The notes under the pieces are model-generated. The model saw nothing but the letters and a program-made list of their open reading frames with translations. It ran no database searches and was not told the DNA's origin. A DNA stretch of 6,460 nucleotides, from NCBI GenBank assembly GCA_964438715.1, contig CAYTLQ010000182.1:1-6460 (forward strand), written 5' to 3'. Positions 5,612 through 6,460 of this stretch are shown one piece after another. The first letter of the stretch is position 1, and each line of letters starts with the position of its first letter. A program made the translations under genes and the position numbers. Source of the stretch: CAYTLQ01 sp964438715. Lineage in GTDB: Bacteria; Bacteroidota; Ignavibacteria; Ignavibacteriales; Ignavibacteriaceae.

Positions 5612-6460
5612 TTAAAGATCTATTAGCAAACATTTATTATCTCTTTTATTATAAACACAGCGTTTTTTGCCGAATTTTTTTAATTGTAAAAATAAATCGG
5701 CTTGTGCCCAGGTTGCTGAACCGGTATTTAATGTAATAGTGTCATCGCTTGTTTTGCTCATAAATTCTTTTGTCAATTCCGGAACCTCTTCAGGTGTTAT
5801 AAATCTTTCCGATGATGAAAACCTCAAATGACCTTTTTCATCTAACCACAGCTCATCACCTGTTGTACTAGTTTCCTTATGCCTTGCGGGTACATGAACA
5901 TACGGATCAGTTCTCTTGGGATCAAAAATTACACATTCGTCAAGGTTTTGTATCAGCCACAAATATAAAAATATCGGACCTTTTCCAAAGAGGCAATAAA
6001 GTTTTTCACTTTTCTCCAGCGGAGTGATTTCATCTACCATACTCTCGTAAGAGAGGTTTGTACCGGATTGAAAAAATTCTGCAAGATTAACCGGCTCATA
6101 TCCTTTTTGCTCAATTGCTCTGATAAGCCGTTTATTATATTGCGGTTCGTCTTCCTTAATAAATCTATTAAGTCTTTCAACAAAATCCGTAACATTTCCT
6201 TTCATCCATTCATCAAATTCCTCTTTACCGAACTGTTTATTTCCTGAATCGTAAATTATTCGCGGCTTTGAAGTATCAATAAAATTTTCCCAGTTATCAG
6301 TACCATTTTTCAGATGAATAAATCCGTCTGCAAAATTATAGAGATGTTTTTCATTTTCTTGTGGTTTACCGCCAAAGTCAGCAATAAATAACCTGAGGTA
6401 TTTTTGAGCTGAGAGTAAGCACTCCTGTACAGCACTATAAAATTTTGGGCTGTAATATGT
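5612..6460 (-). CDS. Partial unrecognised gene with a CARF-like C-terminal domain (5' end beyond window)
   Basis: The - strand frame is open from the right edge to the TAA at 5612-5614, giving 282 visible residues; the true start lies past 6460. An internal ATG at 6203-6205 is not the start, because coding-like sequence (for example L-R-L-F-I-A-D-F-G-G-K-P-Q at visible residues 22-34) continues upstream. I do not recognise residues 1-150. Residues 152-282 look like a CARF-type Rossmann unit: strand-loop-helix K-L-Y-C-L-F-G-K-G-P-I-F-L-Y-L at 153-167, strand E-C-V-I-F-D at 175-180, and near the end L-N-T-G-S-A-T-W-A-Q-A-D, then G-K-K-R-C-V-Y-N, ending C-L-L-I-D-L. That last stretch parallels the L-N-V-T-G-G-T-K strand-helix-strand unit of the Card1-like protein in this window. 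It converges on the Csm operon with a 9-base gap. Function unknown. Confidence 0.8.
   Translation of the reverse strand, partial: TYYSPKFYSAVQECLLSAQKYLRLFIADFGGKPQENEKHLYNFADGFIHLKNGTDNWENFIDTSKPRIIYDSGNKQFGKEEFDEWMKGNVTDFVERLNRFIKEDEPQYNKRLIRAIEQKGYEPVNLAEFFQSGTNLSYESMVDEITPLEKSEKLYCLFGKGPIFLYLWLIQNLDECVIFDPKRTDPYVHVPARHKETSTTGDELWLDEKGHLRFSSSERFITPEEVPELTKEFMSKTSDDTITLNTGSATWAQADLFLQLKKFGKKRCVYNKRDNKCLLIDL

Noticed and set aside
5612..5627. AGATCT palindrome near the convergent stops as a terminator stem
   Set aside because: A six-base palindrome with no loop and no T-run cannot form a meaningful terminator hairpin.
5612..6205. Treating the - strand gene as a complete 197-aa protein starting at 6205
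   Set aside because: The same frame stays open with coding-like sequence to the window edge, so the ATG at 6205 is internal and the gene is partial.
1..6460. CRISPR array, insertion sequence or tRNA
   Set aside because: I looked for regularly spaced repeats, transposase motifs and tRNA-like arms and found none; nearly all bases are coding.

Overview
This window is most of a type III-A (Csm) CRISPR-Cas operon on the + strand, followed by a cyclic-oligoadenylate (cOA) signalling block. A convergent, incomplete gene on the - strand may belong to the same pathway. The DNA is AT-rich. Some genes have recognisable Shine-Dalgarno sites (upstream of csm2, csm3 and csm4) and others start by stop/start coupling. 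Protein style and composition suggest a bacterium of the Bacteroidota/Ignavibacteria/Chlorobi kind, but the window holds no marker that fixes the taxon.

Layout. Positions 11-3022 encode four subunits of the Csm interference complex in the order csm2, csm3, csm5, csm4. csm5 comes before csm4, the reverse of the textbook order. Cas10/Csm1, which would make the cOA signal, is not in the window and is expected just upstream of position 1. Cas6, the adaptation genes and a CRISPR array are also absent. Positions 3022-3093 hold a 23-codon micro-ORF that bridges csm4 and the next gene. Positions 3083-5602 encode three proteins that look like cOA-binding or cOA-degrading factors: a small Csx20-like putative ring nuclease (124 aa), a Card1/Can2-type CARF plus PD-(D/E)XK nuclease (343 aa), and a NE0113-type CARF protein with a C-terminal extension resembling a winged helix (374 aa). 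All neighbours are overlapping or within 1-16 bases, so one polycistronic transcript is likely.

After a 9-base gap, a convergent gene (5612-6460, - strand) runs off the right edge. Its visible part is 282 residues. The last ~130 residues look like a degenerate CARF-type Rossmann fold; I do not recognise the rest.

How they may work together (inference): target RNA binding by Csm activates Cas10, which makes cOA. Card1 would respond by cutting nucleic acid. The Csx20-like protein, and possibly the NE0113-type CARF, would remove the signal. The winged-helix-like tail of the latter could instead couple cOA to transcription. There is no gene-free stretch over 300 bases, and I saw no RNA gene, transposon, CRISPR repeat or convincing terminator.
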